Source: Salinicoccus albus DSM 19776 (GTDB taxonomy: Bacteria > Bacillota > Bacilli > Staphylococcales > Salinicoccaceae). Taken from it: 64,000 nt of DNA. The stretch lies in the NCBI RefSeq assembly GCF_000385175.1, contig NZ_ARQJ01000019.1, positions 1 to 64,000 on the forward strand, in the 5' to 3' direction. The translations under genes were made by a program, and so were the position numbers. Shown piece by piece: positions 1 through 8,621 of this stretch. Below the pieces are notes generated by a model. That model did no database searches. It saw nothing but the letters and a program-made list of their open reading frames with translations, and had not been told where the DNA came from. Each line of letters begins with the position of its first letter. The first letter of the stretch is position 1.

Positions 1-291
1 TACTACTAAGCGTTCATGAGACCTCACGGGATAAGTCATATATCTTTCTTCGTTTACCTGCAGGATTTACACCATAGGGTTACGGTTATCTTTAGGGACT
101 TTGTTGTCTTAAGTCAACTCACCCTCCTACAATGCCTCATTATCCTGTTCCTATTCGTCAGGCCACGATTTCGCTATCGCTTCCTCTCCCCCACATCTCA
201 CGATGTGAAGCTTGCGAGTCGCTAGCTAGCTTCGTCGATAACTACGCGCTAAGAGGACTTTCACCCCAGATATATGACATGCCCGTCATAC
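1..291 (-). mobile_element. Group II intron, 5' portion (domain I), cut by the window edge
   Basis: Read on the minus strand, the stretch begins GTATGACGGGCATGTC, then has the GGGGTGAAAGTCC element, GCTAGCTAGCGACTCGCAAG, GGAAGCGATAGCGAAATCG, a GGCCTGACGAATAGGAACAG run and an ACAACAAAGTCCCTAAAG run. These resemble, in order, domain I segments of bacterial group II introns. The proposed 5' splice site lies about 10 nt beyond the stem of the alsT terminator, just after its T tract; insertion behind terminator hairpins is the habit of class C introns. The ribozyme continues past position 1, so the reverse transcriptase and domains V/VI are not visible. Class assignment is open, and the GTATG start differs from the usual GTGYG. 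Confidence 0.75.
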
Positions 292-300
292 TTAAAAAGA

Positions 301-323
301 GGGGGACAGCCTCGCTGTCCCCC
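301..323 (-). terminator. Rho-independent terminator of alsT
   Basis: A 9-bp perfect stem GGGGGACAG/CTGTCCCCC with a 5-nt loop is followed on the minus strand by TCTTTTTAA. It lies just downstream of the alsT stop and directly before the proposed intron 5' end, so it probably also served as the intron target. Confidence 0.9.
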
Positions 324-336
324 CTCTCAATCCGAT

Positions 337-1692
337 TTATCCAAGTCCCTGTTGTTTTTCCTTCTTCCTGATATTTAGAAATACCTTTGTTTCAGCTGCT
401 ACAACACCTGAGAGACCGATGAGACCAATCAAGTTCGGTACCGCCATAAGACCGTTGAATATATCCCCAAGATTCCAAACAGTCTCAAGTGACATAGTCG
501 CACCAGGGATAATTGCAAGAACAAATATTATTCTGTATAAGAATGTAAGGTTATCACCGAAGAGGTAAGTGAAACACTTTTCCCCGAAATATCCCCAGCC
601 GAGAATTGTTGAGAATATAAAAGTAAGCAGTGTCACTGCAATGATAACATCACCGATACCGCCAGGCAGTAACATTTCAAATGACTGTGCTGTAAGTGCG
701 GCACCTTCTGTACCCGACGTGTACATTCCAGCCATTGTCAAAGAGACCCCTGTAATTGAACATACGACAATAGTATCGATAAAAACCTGTGTCATGGAAA
801 TGAGTGCCTGTCTGGCAGGTACATCCGTCCTCGCAGCCGCTGCTGCGATACCGCCTGTACCAAGACCGGCTTCATTGGAGAACAGCCCGCGGGCGACACC
901 CATACGGATTACTGTTCCCAGTGCACCCCCTGCTACAGCGTTACCAGTAAACGCATCACTGAAAATCAAACCGAACGCTGCCGGCACATCTGCAAAATTG
1001 AAAATAAGCACAGCAACGCCTGTAACCAGATAAATCACAACCATTACCGGTACGAGCACACCCGCTGTCCTGCCGATACTCTTGACCCCGCCAAGCAGTA
1101 CAAGTCCTACCAGTATTGTAAATATTAAACCTGTAACCCACAGTGGGATATTAAATACATCCATTGCAACATCTGAGGCCGCATTTGCCTGAATCATATT
1201 CCCTATGCCGAATATCGCAGCAAACACTGCAAAGATAGCGAAAAGAACACCGAGCCATTTTTGTCCAAGCCCATGTTCCAGATAATACATCGGGCCCCCG
1301 GACATCTCACCTTTTGCGTTGAGCCGACGGTATTTCACCCCTAAAATTCCTTCAGAATATTTAGTAGCCATACCAACAAGCGCAGTGATCCACATCCAGA
1401 ATACTGCACCCGGCCCGCCAAGTACTACTGCGGTCGCAACACCGACCACATTGCCGGTACCTACAGTTGCTGCAAGCGCTGTCATTAAAGCTTGAAAATG
1501 TGAAATATCCCCTTTACTTTTTTCATCTGATTTACTGAACGCCATCTTCAATGCATGCGGCAGCATCCTGAATGAGAAAAATGCAATTCGAATTGTCAGG
1601 AATACACCTGTGCCCACTAAAAAGATAATTAACGGCAGACCCCAGACGAAGGTGCTGACATCCGCTGCAAAATCTGCAAACCATTGACCCAT
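337..1692 (-). CDS. alsT: Sodium:alanine/glycine symporter, AGCS family
   Basis: The 451-residue integral membrane protein belongs to the alanine or glycine:cation symporter family (AlsT/AgcS/DagA), which imports small neutral amino acids with sodium across the plasma membrane. The full family length is present, with many hydrophobic segments and the conserved GTGNVVGVA stretch near residue 78 and SNEAGLGTGG near residue 273. The start follows an AAGGGGGAAATTAA Shine-Dalgarno region. It is a single-gene unit closed by the hairpin at 301-323. The exact substrate (alanine, glycine or glutamine) cannot be read from the sequence. Confidence 0.92.
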   Translation of the reverse strand: MGQWFADFAADVSTFVWGLPLIIFLVGTGVFLTIRIAFFSFRMLPHALKMAFSKSDEKSKGDISHFQALMTALAATVGTGNVVGVATAVVLGGPGAVFWMWITALVGMATKYSEGILGVKYRRLNAKGEMSGGPMYYLEHGLGQKWLGVLFAIFAVFAAIFGIGNMIQANAASDVAMDVFNIPLWVTGLIFTILVGLVLLGGVKSIGRTAGVLVPVMVVIYLVTGVAVLIFNFADVPAAFGLIFSDAFTGNAVAGGALGTVIRMGVARGLFSNEAGLGTGGIAAAAARTDVPARQALISMTQVFIDTIVVCSITGVSLTMAGMYTSGTEGAALTAQSFEMLLPGGIGDVIIAVTLLTFIFSTILGWGYFGEKCFTYLFGDNLTFLYRIIFVLAIIPGATMSLETVWNLGDIFNGLMAVPNLIGLIGLSGVVAAETKVFLNIRKKEKQQGLG

Positions 1693-1801
1693 TTAATTTC
1701 CCCCTTAATATGTAACATATAAATAAACTTATAAGAGTTTTCAGAAAATGTCAATAAAGGGGGTGAAATAAATGAATCAAAATTGCTCAGTCATTGTTTC
1801 A

Positions 1802-2812
1802 CTATATATCAAAATCACTTTTTCTTATGCGGTAATTTCTGAAGACGCGGCTGCCGATTAAACCGACGATAAATGAAATGCCTGCACATATCAGACCATA
1901 TAAAATCACCCGGGCTGCCGGATTATAACCAAACATGACCAGGAAACCTGCAGTTGGCGTTGCTGTCCCCGGCGCACCATTAATCAGTCCTGAAAAAGCA
2001 ATCACCATACCGCACAAACCGCCGCCAATAAAATTGGTTGCATAGATAGGCACCGGATTTGCAGAGATCAGGTCCGCTTTAGATAACGGTTCTATCGCCA
2101 CTGAAATGACTGACCTTATATCGCCGATATTCAATTTATGAAACAGCGTACTGTTTAAAAATGCGGATCCAAAAGCAGCCATACCACCCACTGCCATAGG
2201 GATTCCTGTCAATCCAAGCAATGCCGTCAATGCCATGGAACTCAGCGGAGAAGTACCGACTACTGTAATGATACCGCCAAGCAGCAGTCCCATAATCAAC
2301 GGACTCGCTTCTGTAGCAACTTCTATAATTGAACCGATCCTGAGCAGTGAACCGTCTACCAGGGGTGTGATCAGCATGCCAATCAATCTGGCCAGCGGAA
2401 CAATCGCAACGACCACTACTATGAAATCAAGTCCATGGGGGATCTTTTCCTCAAGGGCCTTGACGACAAAGGAAATCAGATAGGCGGCAATGAATGCCGG
2501 AATCAGTCCGATACCGCCGAACGATACCGCTATAATCGCTGAATTTAAAGGGTTCATACCCATTGTTAAAGCAACCAGGAACGCCGCAATAACGCCGCTT
2601 AATAAACCTGCCTGCGTGCCGGCTTCCTGAAAGAAGGGGAGACCGAAAATATCCCCGATCACAAAGGTTTGTAACGCCTCGACTAAAAATGTGGCAATGG
2701 CTGCACTTGCCAGCGCTCCCATCACCTGACCCCCGTTAGGGGCATAATGTGTAAACACAGTAAAAAATACCAGTATAAGCACTAACAATGAAATACCTGT
2801 TATCTGTTCCAT
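1802..2812 (-). CDS. PTS transporter subunit IIC-like membrane protein, PfoR type
   Basis: The 336-residue, almost wholly hydrophobic protein matches the PTS_EIIC_2 family, whose founder is PfoR, the proposed regulator of perfringolysin O. Repeated glycine-rich membrane segments, for example MGLLLGGIITVVGTSPLSS, are typical. No EIIA or EIIB domain is attached and no EIIA/EIIB gene lies nearby, so it probably works as a carrier without the usual phosphotransfer or with partners encoded elsewhere. An AGGAGAAAGAAAGA-like Shine-Dalgarno precedes the ATG. The substrate is unknown. Confidence 0.8.
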   Translation of the reverse strand: MEQITGISLLVLILVFFTVFTHYAPNGGQVMGALASAAIATFLVEALQTFVIGDIFGLPFFQEAGTQAGLLSGVIAAFLVALTMGMNPLNSAIIAVSFGGIGLIPAFIAAYLISFVVKALEEKIPHGLDFIVVVVAIVPLARLIGMLITPLVDGSLLRIGSIIEVATEASPLIMGLLLGGIITVVGTSPLSSMALTALLGLTGIPMAVGGMAAFGSAFLNSTLFHKLNIGDIRSVISVAIEPLSKADLISANPVPIYATNFIGGGLCGMVIAFSGLINGAPGTATPTAGFLVMFGYNPAARVILYGLICAGISFIVGLIGSRVFRNYRIRKSDFDI

Positions 2813-2853
2813 TCTTTCTTTCTCCTATCACACTAATTGTCAGCACTTATCAT

Positions 2854-3135
2854 TTATAAATACCATTGTTCATCATCCATCAAATAATCTGCTGCAGCGC
2901 CACCGACCGCCTGGGCTGCAATCAGCAAAGATTTTTCATTAATGTCAAACTTGGAATGATGGTGCGGATATACCTCACCTTCAGGCGAGGCATCGATACA
3001 GATAAAGACAGAGGACCGTTATTTCGAATAATATGCAAAGTCTTCAGACGGCGGCTGAAGTGCGCAACGCTCCATGCCTTTAACAGAAGAAAAGTTCCCT
3101 ATTCTAATAGCATCTGCAAATTTTCAATTGACATA
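2854..3135 (-). pseudogene. M20-family amidohydrolase/peptidase, C-terminal remnant
   Basis: The minus strand reads ADAIRIGNFSSVKGMER, then CALQPPSEDFAYYSK, a TAA stop, then RSSVFICIDASPEGEV and YPHHHSKFDINEKSLLIA up to a final stop. QPPSEDFAYYS and YPHHH.KFDI.E.ALL are hallmark C-terminal motifs of M20 aminoacylase/IAA-amino-acid hydrolases. An in-frame stop and another upstream stop, plus loss of the first three quarters of the gene, show it is dead. The remnant lies between the PfoR-like gene and metQ, so it may once have belonged to the amino acid uptake locus. Confidence 0.8.
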
Positions 3136-3240
3136 GAACAGCTCCAGACAAGCTTAGAATAATAGAATTATCATATCAAAATGCCCATGTGAAATGCAAT
3201 TATAACTCTAAAAATGCACTGGAAAGTGAAATTTTATATT

Positions 3241-3264
3241 AAAAAGCCAGAAGAATTCCGGCTT
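3241..3264 (-). terminator. Terminator of metNIQ
   Basis: An imperfect stem AAGCCGGAA/TTCTGGCTT is followed on the minus strand by TTTTTAATAT, just downstream of the metQ stop. Confidence 0.7.
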
Positions 3265-3279
3265 AGTCTTCAAAGTATT

Positions 3280-4125
3280 TTAGTCTTCCACTTCAAACGC
3301 CGATTCAAGGTGACCCTCTTCTTCCAGATCAGAGAGGAAATCATAGACTTCCTGGGAAGTCATTGCCTCCTGAACCGCCCGCATGGCCTCTGAATCCTGA
3401 TTATCTTCGCGCGCAACCAGCGAGATTGCAAATGTATTTTCTACATCTTCCTCCAGGAAGACTGCGTCATCTGGGGTAAGGCCAATACTCGCGATATAGG
3501 TGGGAAGATTAAAAACCAGTTCAATACCGTCTTCATATGCACCCGTCAGATTCAGAAGATCAATGTGAGTGAATTCAAAGTTATATGGATTTTCCTGAAT
3601 GTCATCGACTGTCGCAAAATAGCCAGCTTCGGGGTCAAGTGTAATCAGATCATGCTGTTCCAGAGTCAACAATGCACGCGCTTCATTTGAAGAATCGGAA
3701 GGAATGGCAACTTCTGCACCGTCTTCGATATCTTCGATCGAATCATAAACCGGGGAATAAAATCCGACGATTGCATCGTAAATCGGCTGCATGGCAACCA
3801 GATTACCATCACGCTCTTCATTGAATTTTTCCATGAAAGGCTCATGCTGCGCGAAATTGGCATCTACTTCTTCGTTTAGCAGCGCTTCGTTATACTGTAT
3901 ATTGTCGGAAACCTCGACAAGTTCAATTTCATATGGCTCCTCGATATTATCCGCGGCAATTTCCACCACATCTGTCATGGGTTCCAGGTGTGAGGCGATT
4001 TGTATCACCTGTTCCCCCTCAGAACCTTCTGCATTCTCTGCAGTCTCTTCCTCACTGTCGTCATTAGTGCTACAACCCGCCAGCATTAATGCCAGACCAC
4101 TAAAAAACAAAACTTTTTTCCACAT
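3280..4125 (-). CDS. metQ: Methionine ABC transporter substrate-binding lipoprotein
   Basis: The 281-residue protein belongs to the NlpA/MetQ family of extracellular methionine receptors. A signal peptide ends in the lipobox LAGC with the lipidated cysteine at residue 18. An acidic linker (about residues 20-38, rich in Glu) precedes the binding domain. The mature protein is strongly acidic, as expected for a halotolerant host. It is the last gene of a metN-metI-metQ operon and is closed by a hairpin. D- or L-methionine is the family substrate; other amino acids or dipeptides are handled by some NlpA paralogues. Confidence 0.93.
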   Translation of the reverse strand: MWKKVLFFSGLALMLAGCSTNDDSEEETAENAEGSEGEQVIQIASHLEPMTDVVEIAADNIEEPYEIELVEVSDNIQYNEALLNEEVDANFAQHEPFMEKFNEERDGNLVAMQPIYDAIVGFYSPVYDSIEDIEDGAEVAIPSDSSNEARALLTLEQHDLITLDPEAGYFATVDDIQENPYNFEFTHIDLLNLTGAYEDGIELVFNLPTYIASIGLTPDDAVFLEEDVENTFAISLVAREDNQDSEAMRAVQEAMTSQEVYDFLSDLEEEGHLESAFEVED

Positions 4126-4151
4126 AAATATTTTCTCCTCTGTATATAAAA

Positions 4152-4838
4152 TTAGCGCTTATCCAACTTTGCAGCGAGCTTGAGCCCAAGCCACTGGATG
4201 AAAATGACAAATATGATGATAACTATTACAGAAGTGTACATGATATCTGTTTCATATCTTTGGTAACCGTACCGGATAGCAAAATCACCGATACCGCCGC
4301 CGCCAACAACTCCCATTATTGTCGAATAGGAGATGAAACTGACAAAAGCTGTTGTAAAGCCGATGATCAGCGAACTTCTTGCCTCGACGTATAAGAATTT
4401 CCAAACCAGCTGCGGCGTTGTCACACCCATTGATCTTGCGGTTTCCAGAACACCTTTCGGGACATCATGCAGAGACTGTTCGACAAACCTTGCGTACAGA
4501 GCGATTGCGATCACCATCATCGGAAATGATGCCGCTACCGGGTCGCCTGTGGCACGTCCGTAAAAATACCGGATCAGCGGCTGCATAACAACAACGAGCA
4601 GCAGGAATGGGAATGAACGGACAATGTTGACAAAAATATTTGCAATCTGATATAGAAATTTATTTTCAAGCGGGTTACCTTTTGAAGCTAAAAACAATAT
4701 TGTGCCTAAGGGCAAACCCAGAGAAATGGCGGCAACCATTGCAAACATCATCATGATACCCGTCTCGTACAGGCTTTCCAGTAAAGCCGGCGTATACTCA
4801 ACCACCCGTTGTATGTACCCAGTCAAGGTCTCAGCCAT
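4152..4838 (-). CDS. metI: Methionine ABC transporter permease
   Basis: The 228-residue protein is a five-segment type ABC permease of the MetI family. The EAA coupling loop reads VLETARSMGVTTPQLVWKFL near residues 125-144 and would contact MetN. It overlaps the end of metN by 8 nt, showing translational coupling, and leads into metQ 26 nt downstream. Family length is normal (about 220). Confidence 0.94.
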   Translation of the reverse strand: MAETLTGYIQRVVEYTPALLESLYETGIMMMFAMVAAISLGLPLGTILFLASKGNPLENKFLYQIANIFVNIVRSFPFLLLVVVMQPLIRYFYGRATGDPVAASFPMMVIAIALYARFVEQSLHDVPKGVLETARSMGVTTPQLVWKFLYVEARSSLIIGFTTAFVSFISYSTIMGVVGGGGIGDFAIRYGYQRYETDIMYTSVIVIIIFVIFIQWLGLKLAAKLDKR

Positions 4839-5568
4839 TTTTTAACACTGCCAAAATCCGATCATAATAAGATTGTTCACTGTTCATCCGGGTGGGTTGC
4901 TCAACATCTATGATATCTATCAACTTCCCTTTTTCAAGTACTGCCGCACGGTCACATAATTGTTTTATGACATTCAATTCATGCGTCACAATAATAACTG
5001 TCATACCAAATTCCATCTGTGCACGCCTCAGCACATCTGTAATTTCCTCTGTTGTTTTCTCATCCAATGCAGACGTCGGCTCATCACAGAGCAGTATCTC
5101 CGGGCGCGTGACCAATGCTCTGGCAATGCCCACACGTTGTTTCTGGCCGCCGGACAATTCAGCAGGAAAACTGCTGCGTTTATCATCCAGACCGACAAAT
5201 TTTATCACTTCATCTAAGGGCAGCGGATGGTTGTATCTGTGAAGTTCCAAAGGGACTTTAATATTATCTTCCACAGTCTTATTGCTGAGCAGATTAAACT
5301 GCTGAAATATCATCCCGATATTTTTCTGATGTGTCCTCAGCCGCCTGCCCCCCAAAGTTGCAACATCTATATCGTCGACAACGATCTGGCCTGCATCAGG
5401 TTTTTCAAGTGCATTGATAAATCGCATTAAAGTAGATTTGCCCGCGCCACTCTCGCCTATTATACCAAATATCTCCTCACTCTTGACCGAGAGGCTCACA
5501 TTATCTACCGCTTTAAAATCACCGTCCTTATCAACAAATGATTTTGTTACATTATTAAACGCTATCAA
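4831..5568 (-). CDS. metN: Methionine ABC transporter ATPase, short form lacking the NIL domain
   Basis: The ABC ATPase shows Walker A GESGAGKST at residues 38-46, a Q-loop, signature LSGGQKQR, Walker B ILLCDEP and the H-loop VTHE. At 245 residues it stops shortly after the nucleotide-binding domain. Canonical MetN is about 340 residues and ends in an ACT-like NIL/C2 domain that binds methionine and shuts the transporter off. That regulatory domain is absent here and is not found downstream in another frame, since metI begins inside the last codons. It is the first gene of the operon; no S-box riboswitch is visible in the roughly 90 bases upstream. Confidence 0.92.
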   Translation of the reverse strand: MIAFNNVTKSFVDKDGDFKAVDNVSLSVKSEEIFGIIGESGAGKSTLMRFINALEKPDAGQIVVDDIDVATLGGRRLRTHQKNIGMIFQQFNLLSNKTVEDNIKVPLELHRYNHPLPLDEVIKFVGLDDKRSSFPAELSGGQKQRVGIARALVTRPEILLCDEPTSALDEKTTEEITDVLRRAQMEFGMTVIIVTHELNVIKQLCDRAAVLEKGKLIDIIDVEQPTRMNSEQSYYDRILAVLKNG

Positions 5569-5661
5569 TTCCTCTCCTCCTCACCTTTCCCAATAAATAT
5601 AATGATAACATAACGATTAAGCTGTTTATCAAAGCTTTTCAATCGTTTGGCCTGGAAAATC

Positions 5662-5705
5662 AATAAGCACTCCGCTTCAATGGATTTAGGAGCGGAGTGC
5701 TTATT
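5662..5705. terminator. Hairpin between the PepSY gene and metN
   Basis: A 15-bp perfect inverted repeat AATAAGCACTCCGCT/AGCGGAGTGCTTATT encloses a 14-nt loop. It begins at the stop codon of the minus-strand PepSY gene and most likely ends that transcript before metN. Confidence 0.8.
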
Positions 5706-6433
5706 TAATCGTCATCATAATCATCGTCGTCATCATAATCGTCGAATTCTATATAATGATTATTTTGATACTGTGTATTATATTCCCGGAGCTGCTGGGC
5801 AAATGCTTCGAAGTCTGCCACTTCATCGAACTCTTTTTCAAACCAGAGCAGTTTAGTCACTTCCCCATTTTGGGCGTTGATTGTAACCAATGCACCTTCG
5901 TCATCGTCGACGCCCTGGATTACCTGGTAGGCGCCGGGATGGCTGTTTTCATTCAAGGATGAATAGATATACCAGCCGCCGACTTCCCGTGCAGCAATAT
6001 CCCGGGCTTCTGCATCTGAAATCATTGTTTCTTCTTCCGCTTCAGCGGCTTCTTCAGAAGTTTCATTTTCCGCATTCTGTTCTCCGGATATTTCGTCAGA
6101 GGACTCTTCGGACGGTTCTCCAGCAGTTCCCTCCGTATTCGCTTCTTCCGGCTGCTCTGTCTCCTCAGACTGTATATCCTCAACAGTACTGTCGTCTCTG
6201 TCGATTTTGATCTGATAACTGTGTGTATCATCATTGACGGTTACGATATAGAATGCTTCATCTTCAGTCTTCGAAATATCTTCAATCTCTCCCGAGTACC
6301 GGTCACTGACCATTGCCTCCGCCTCCTGTTCACCGATGTAATCCCCGTTTGACTGACTGAAAAGCAGGATGCCGGCACCCAAACCTGCAATGACAACAAG
6401 AACAGCAATCCATAACTTATTCATATTCCTCAT
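5705..6433 (-). CDS. Membrane-anchored PepSY-domain protein with acidic linker
   Basis: The 242-residue protein has an N-terminal membrane anchor (about residues 6-26), a short PepSY-like unit (about 33-90), a low-complexity linker rich in Glu and Ser (about 90-135), and a second PepSY-like unit (about 138-205, SDAEARDIAAREVGG start). The tail is almost only Asp and Tyr. The start overlaps the end of the upstream histidine kinase gene and has an AAAGGTGAAC Shine-Dalgarno. PepSY domains often inhibit proteases or sense extracellular conditions. Being third in the operon behind a response regulator and kinase, it may act as an accessory of that sensor; this is inference. Confidence 0.75.
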   Translation of the reverse strand: MRNMNKLWIAVLVVIAGLGAGILLFSQSNGDYIGEQEAEAMVSDRYSGEIEDISKTEDEAFYIVTVNDDTHSYQIKIDRDDSTVEDIQSEETEQPEEANTEGTAGEPSEESSDEISGEQNAENETSEEAAEAEEETMISDAEARDIAAREVGGWYIYSSLNENSHPGAYQVIQGVDDDEGALVTINAQNGEVTKLLWFEKEFDEVADFEAFAQQLREYNTQYQNNHYIEFDDYDDDDDYDDD

Positions 6434-7790
6434 TACTGTTCACCTTTTCAATAATAAGTTTAAATGCAGTGCCCACATTTTCCTCGCTGTCGACCCTTAT
6501 TTCTATACCGTTCATATTCGCAAGCTCCCTGGCGATTGACAGACCCAGTCCTGATCCGCCTGTTTTCCTGTCTCTGACTTTGTCGACTCTGTAAAAGCGG
6601 GTAAATATTTGATCCAAGTCCTCTTCAGGTATCCCGAGACCTCTGTCCTGCACCGTTATTTCAACGTTATTTCCCTTGCCTCGGATATCAATGGAAATCT
6701 TCTCTGAGCTGTATTTATAGGCGTTATCTATGAAGATTTTAATCAACTGATCGAAAGTATCCCTGTCAACGAACCCGAGTACGTTTTCATCATCTGCAAC
6801 GACTTCAATTTCCCTCTCATATACTGATTCCAACCGTCTGGCAACATCGCTGATCAACTTGTACATTCTGATCGGCTCCTGATTGAATGATTCATCTTCA
6901 CGGTTGACCCTGGCAAACGTCAGCAGCTGTTCAGTCAAGTATTTCATCCGTTCCGCTTCACTGCTGATAGCATTAATACTTTCATCGAGGACATCTTCTC
7001 TCGTTTTACCGAAACGGTTCAGCATCCGGCTGTAGGAACCGATGACAGTAATCGGGGTCTTCAGTTCATGCGACGCATTCATGATAAATGCCTGCTGGTT
7101 TTCATCATGTCTTCTTAAATCTTCCATCATGTCATTAAATGATTCAGAGAGTTCTTTTAGTTCCCTGGTATCATTTTCATTGGTTTCAATCATCGTGTAA
7201 TTGCTTGTATCTTCAGTTTTTTTCATCTTGTCAATAAGCGTGTTTATCGGTTTTATAATATTATCGGTAATCACACGGTTCATCAGGAAAACGACAACCA
7301 GAATGATAATGGTGGAAACAATTAATATCCAGCGCAGAATATCGAATGTTTCATACAGAAAGTATACGTTCTCATAAATTTGAAGTGAATGAACTTCTCC
7401 ATTTTCCCAGATGATCGGCATTGACGCCATGACAAAGTGTTCCCCCGCATGTTCCACTGACTGTGTGTATTGAGAAGTGCTGTAAGGCTGGCTCATATCT
7501 GCATATTCAGTTTCTGTTGCAATACGGACAATCGGGTTGTTTTGTTCATCCACAACGGTGATAAAGCCATCTGACAAAAGATAGGCCTGGAGGACGGCCT
7601 CGCTGTCAATGTTGTTGGCATTGGCATTTTGAATTTCCTGTGTAATGTTGATACCGCGGTTTTCCAACTGGCCCATCTCTGCATTCAAAGAAAAATTCTT
7701 GTAAGAGAAATAGACAAAAGTATTGATCAATATAACAACGATAACCGTCATTACAGTGATATACAGTTGTATCTTCGTTCCGAGTTTCAT
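6417..7790 (-). CDS. Sensor histidine kinase partnered with the PepSY proteins
   Basis: This 457-residue membrane kinase has two transmembrane segments (about residues 10-30 and 153-173) around a roughly 120-residue extracellular domain. A HAMP linker follows, then the H-box ASHELKTPITVIG, N-box IDNAYKYS, G1 DRGLGIPEEDL and G2 GGSGLGLSIA. All catalytic motifs are intact. It starts 4 nt after the response regulator stop. Overall architecture and length resemble staphylococcal ArlS, but orthology cannot be settled by eye. Its PepSY neighbours suggest envelope or cell-surface sensing. Confidence 0.9.
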   Translation of the reverse strand: MKLGTKIQLYITVMTVIVVILINTFVYFSYKNFSLNAEMGQLENRGINITQEIQNANANNIDSEAVLQAYLLSDGFITVVDEQNNPIVRIATETEYADMSQPYSTSQYTQSVEHAGEHFVMASMPIIWENGEVHSLQIYENVYFLYETFDILRWILIVSTIIILVVVFLMNRVITDNIIKPINTLIDKMKKTEDTSNYTMIETNENDTRELKELSESFNDMMEDLRRHDENQQAFIMNASHELKTPITVIGSYSRMLNRFGKTREDVLDESINAISSEAERMKYLTEQLLTFARVNREDESFNQEPIRMYKLISDVARRLESVYEREIEVVADDENVLGFVDRDTFDQLIKIFIDNAYKYSSEKISIDIRGKGNNVEITVQDRGLGIPEEDLDQIFTRFYRVDKVRDRKTGGSGLGLSIARELANMNGIEIRVDSEENVGTAFKLIIEKVNSNEEYE

Positions 7791-7794
7791 CGCG

Positions 7795-8472
7795 TCAATC
7801 CTTTACTATATAGCCAATACCTCTAACGCTCGAGATAATAGAGGGCTTTTCCCTGTCCACTTTCTTCCGGATATATCTAATATAGACATCCACGGTATTG
7901 GTATCCCCATAGTAGTCAAACCCCCATACAGCTTCAATGATCTGTTCACGTGACAATGCCTGGTTCTTATGTTCAATGAGGTAATACAGCAGATCGTATT
8001 CCTTCTGGGTCAGAAAAATCAATTCGTCATCGATATATACTTCACGCGCCATGGGAACGATTCTAATATGACGGCATTCAATTTCTACAGCAGTGTCCGT
8101 CTCAGACAACGTCTTCTGTTTTAATTGCGTACGGATGCGTGCAAGCAGCTCTTCAATTTCAAACGGCTTCGTCATGTAATCACTGGCACCTGAATCCAGC
8201 CCGCTGACCTTATCCATAACGGCATCTCTGGCTGTCAGCATGATCACCCTTGTATTTGCATCTTTCTGCCTGATTCGCCGCAGCACTTCAAGCCCGTTCA
8301 GCTCGGGAATCATAACGTCCAACAAGATTAGGTCAAATGAAGAGCTTTCATATTTCTCAAGCGCTGTTTTACCTGTGTAGGCAATTTCAACTTCATATTC
8401 TTCATATTCCAATTCCAATTGGATCACCCGTGCGATTTTCTCATCATCTTCAACAATTAATATTCTCTCCAT
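7795..8472 (-). CDS. OmpR-family response regulator
   Basis: The receiver domain carries the acidic pocket VEDDEK, the phosphoacceptor Asp in LLDVMIPELNG, and Lys in TKPFEIEE. A winged-helix DNA-binding domain follows, with the RYIRKKV and SSVRGIGYIVKD end typical of OmpR/PhoB. I choose the ATG giving MERILIVEDD, because GGGGG lies 5 nt before it; an in-frame ATG six codons earlier has no ribosome binding site. It is the first gene of an RR-HK-PepSY operon and resembles ArlR in order and sequence feel. Regulation of the neighbouring PepSY lipoprotein gene is plausible but not shown. Confidence 0.9.
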   Translation of the reverse strand: MERILIVEDDEKIARVIQLELEYEEYEVEIAYTGKTALEKYESSSFDLILLDVMIPELNGLEVLRRIRQKDANTRVIMLTARDAVMDKVSGLDSGASDYMTKPFEIEELLARIRTQLKQKTLSETDTAVEIECRHIRIVPMAREVYIDDELIFLTQKEYDLLYYLIEHKNQALSREQIIEAVWGFDYYGDTNTVDVYIRYIRKKVDREKPSIISSVRGIGYIVKD

Positions 8473-8567
8473 ATGAACCCCCAGCATCAATCAAACGAAG
8501 TTTCTTATTACATCAATTATAGCATGGAAGCGCATCAATAATTAACTCGATATTTATAAATATAATT

Positions 8568-8603
8568 AAAAGTCCGGATCCTCTGATCTGAACCCGGACT
8601 TTA
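8568..8603 (-). terminator. Terminator of the PepSY lipoprotein gene
   Basis: The stem AAAAGTCCGG/CCGGACTTT with an inner GATC/GATC pair lies 20 nt past the lipoprotein stop. It separates that gene from the downstream response regulator. Confidence 0.8.
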
Positions 8604-8621
8604 CTAAGGATGAAGCGCTGA

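Noticed and set aside
1772-1861. 29-codon plus-strand frame behind AAAGGGGGTGAAATA, starting MNQNCSVIVSLY
   Set aside because: It runs into the 3' end of the convergent PfoR-like gene, has no recognisable content, and the binding site may be chance in a G-rich spacer.
5569-5661. S-box or T-box riboswitch ahead of metNIQ
   Set aside because: The leader is too short and shows none of the conserved riboswitch cores.
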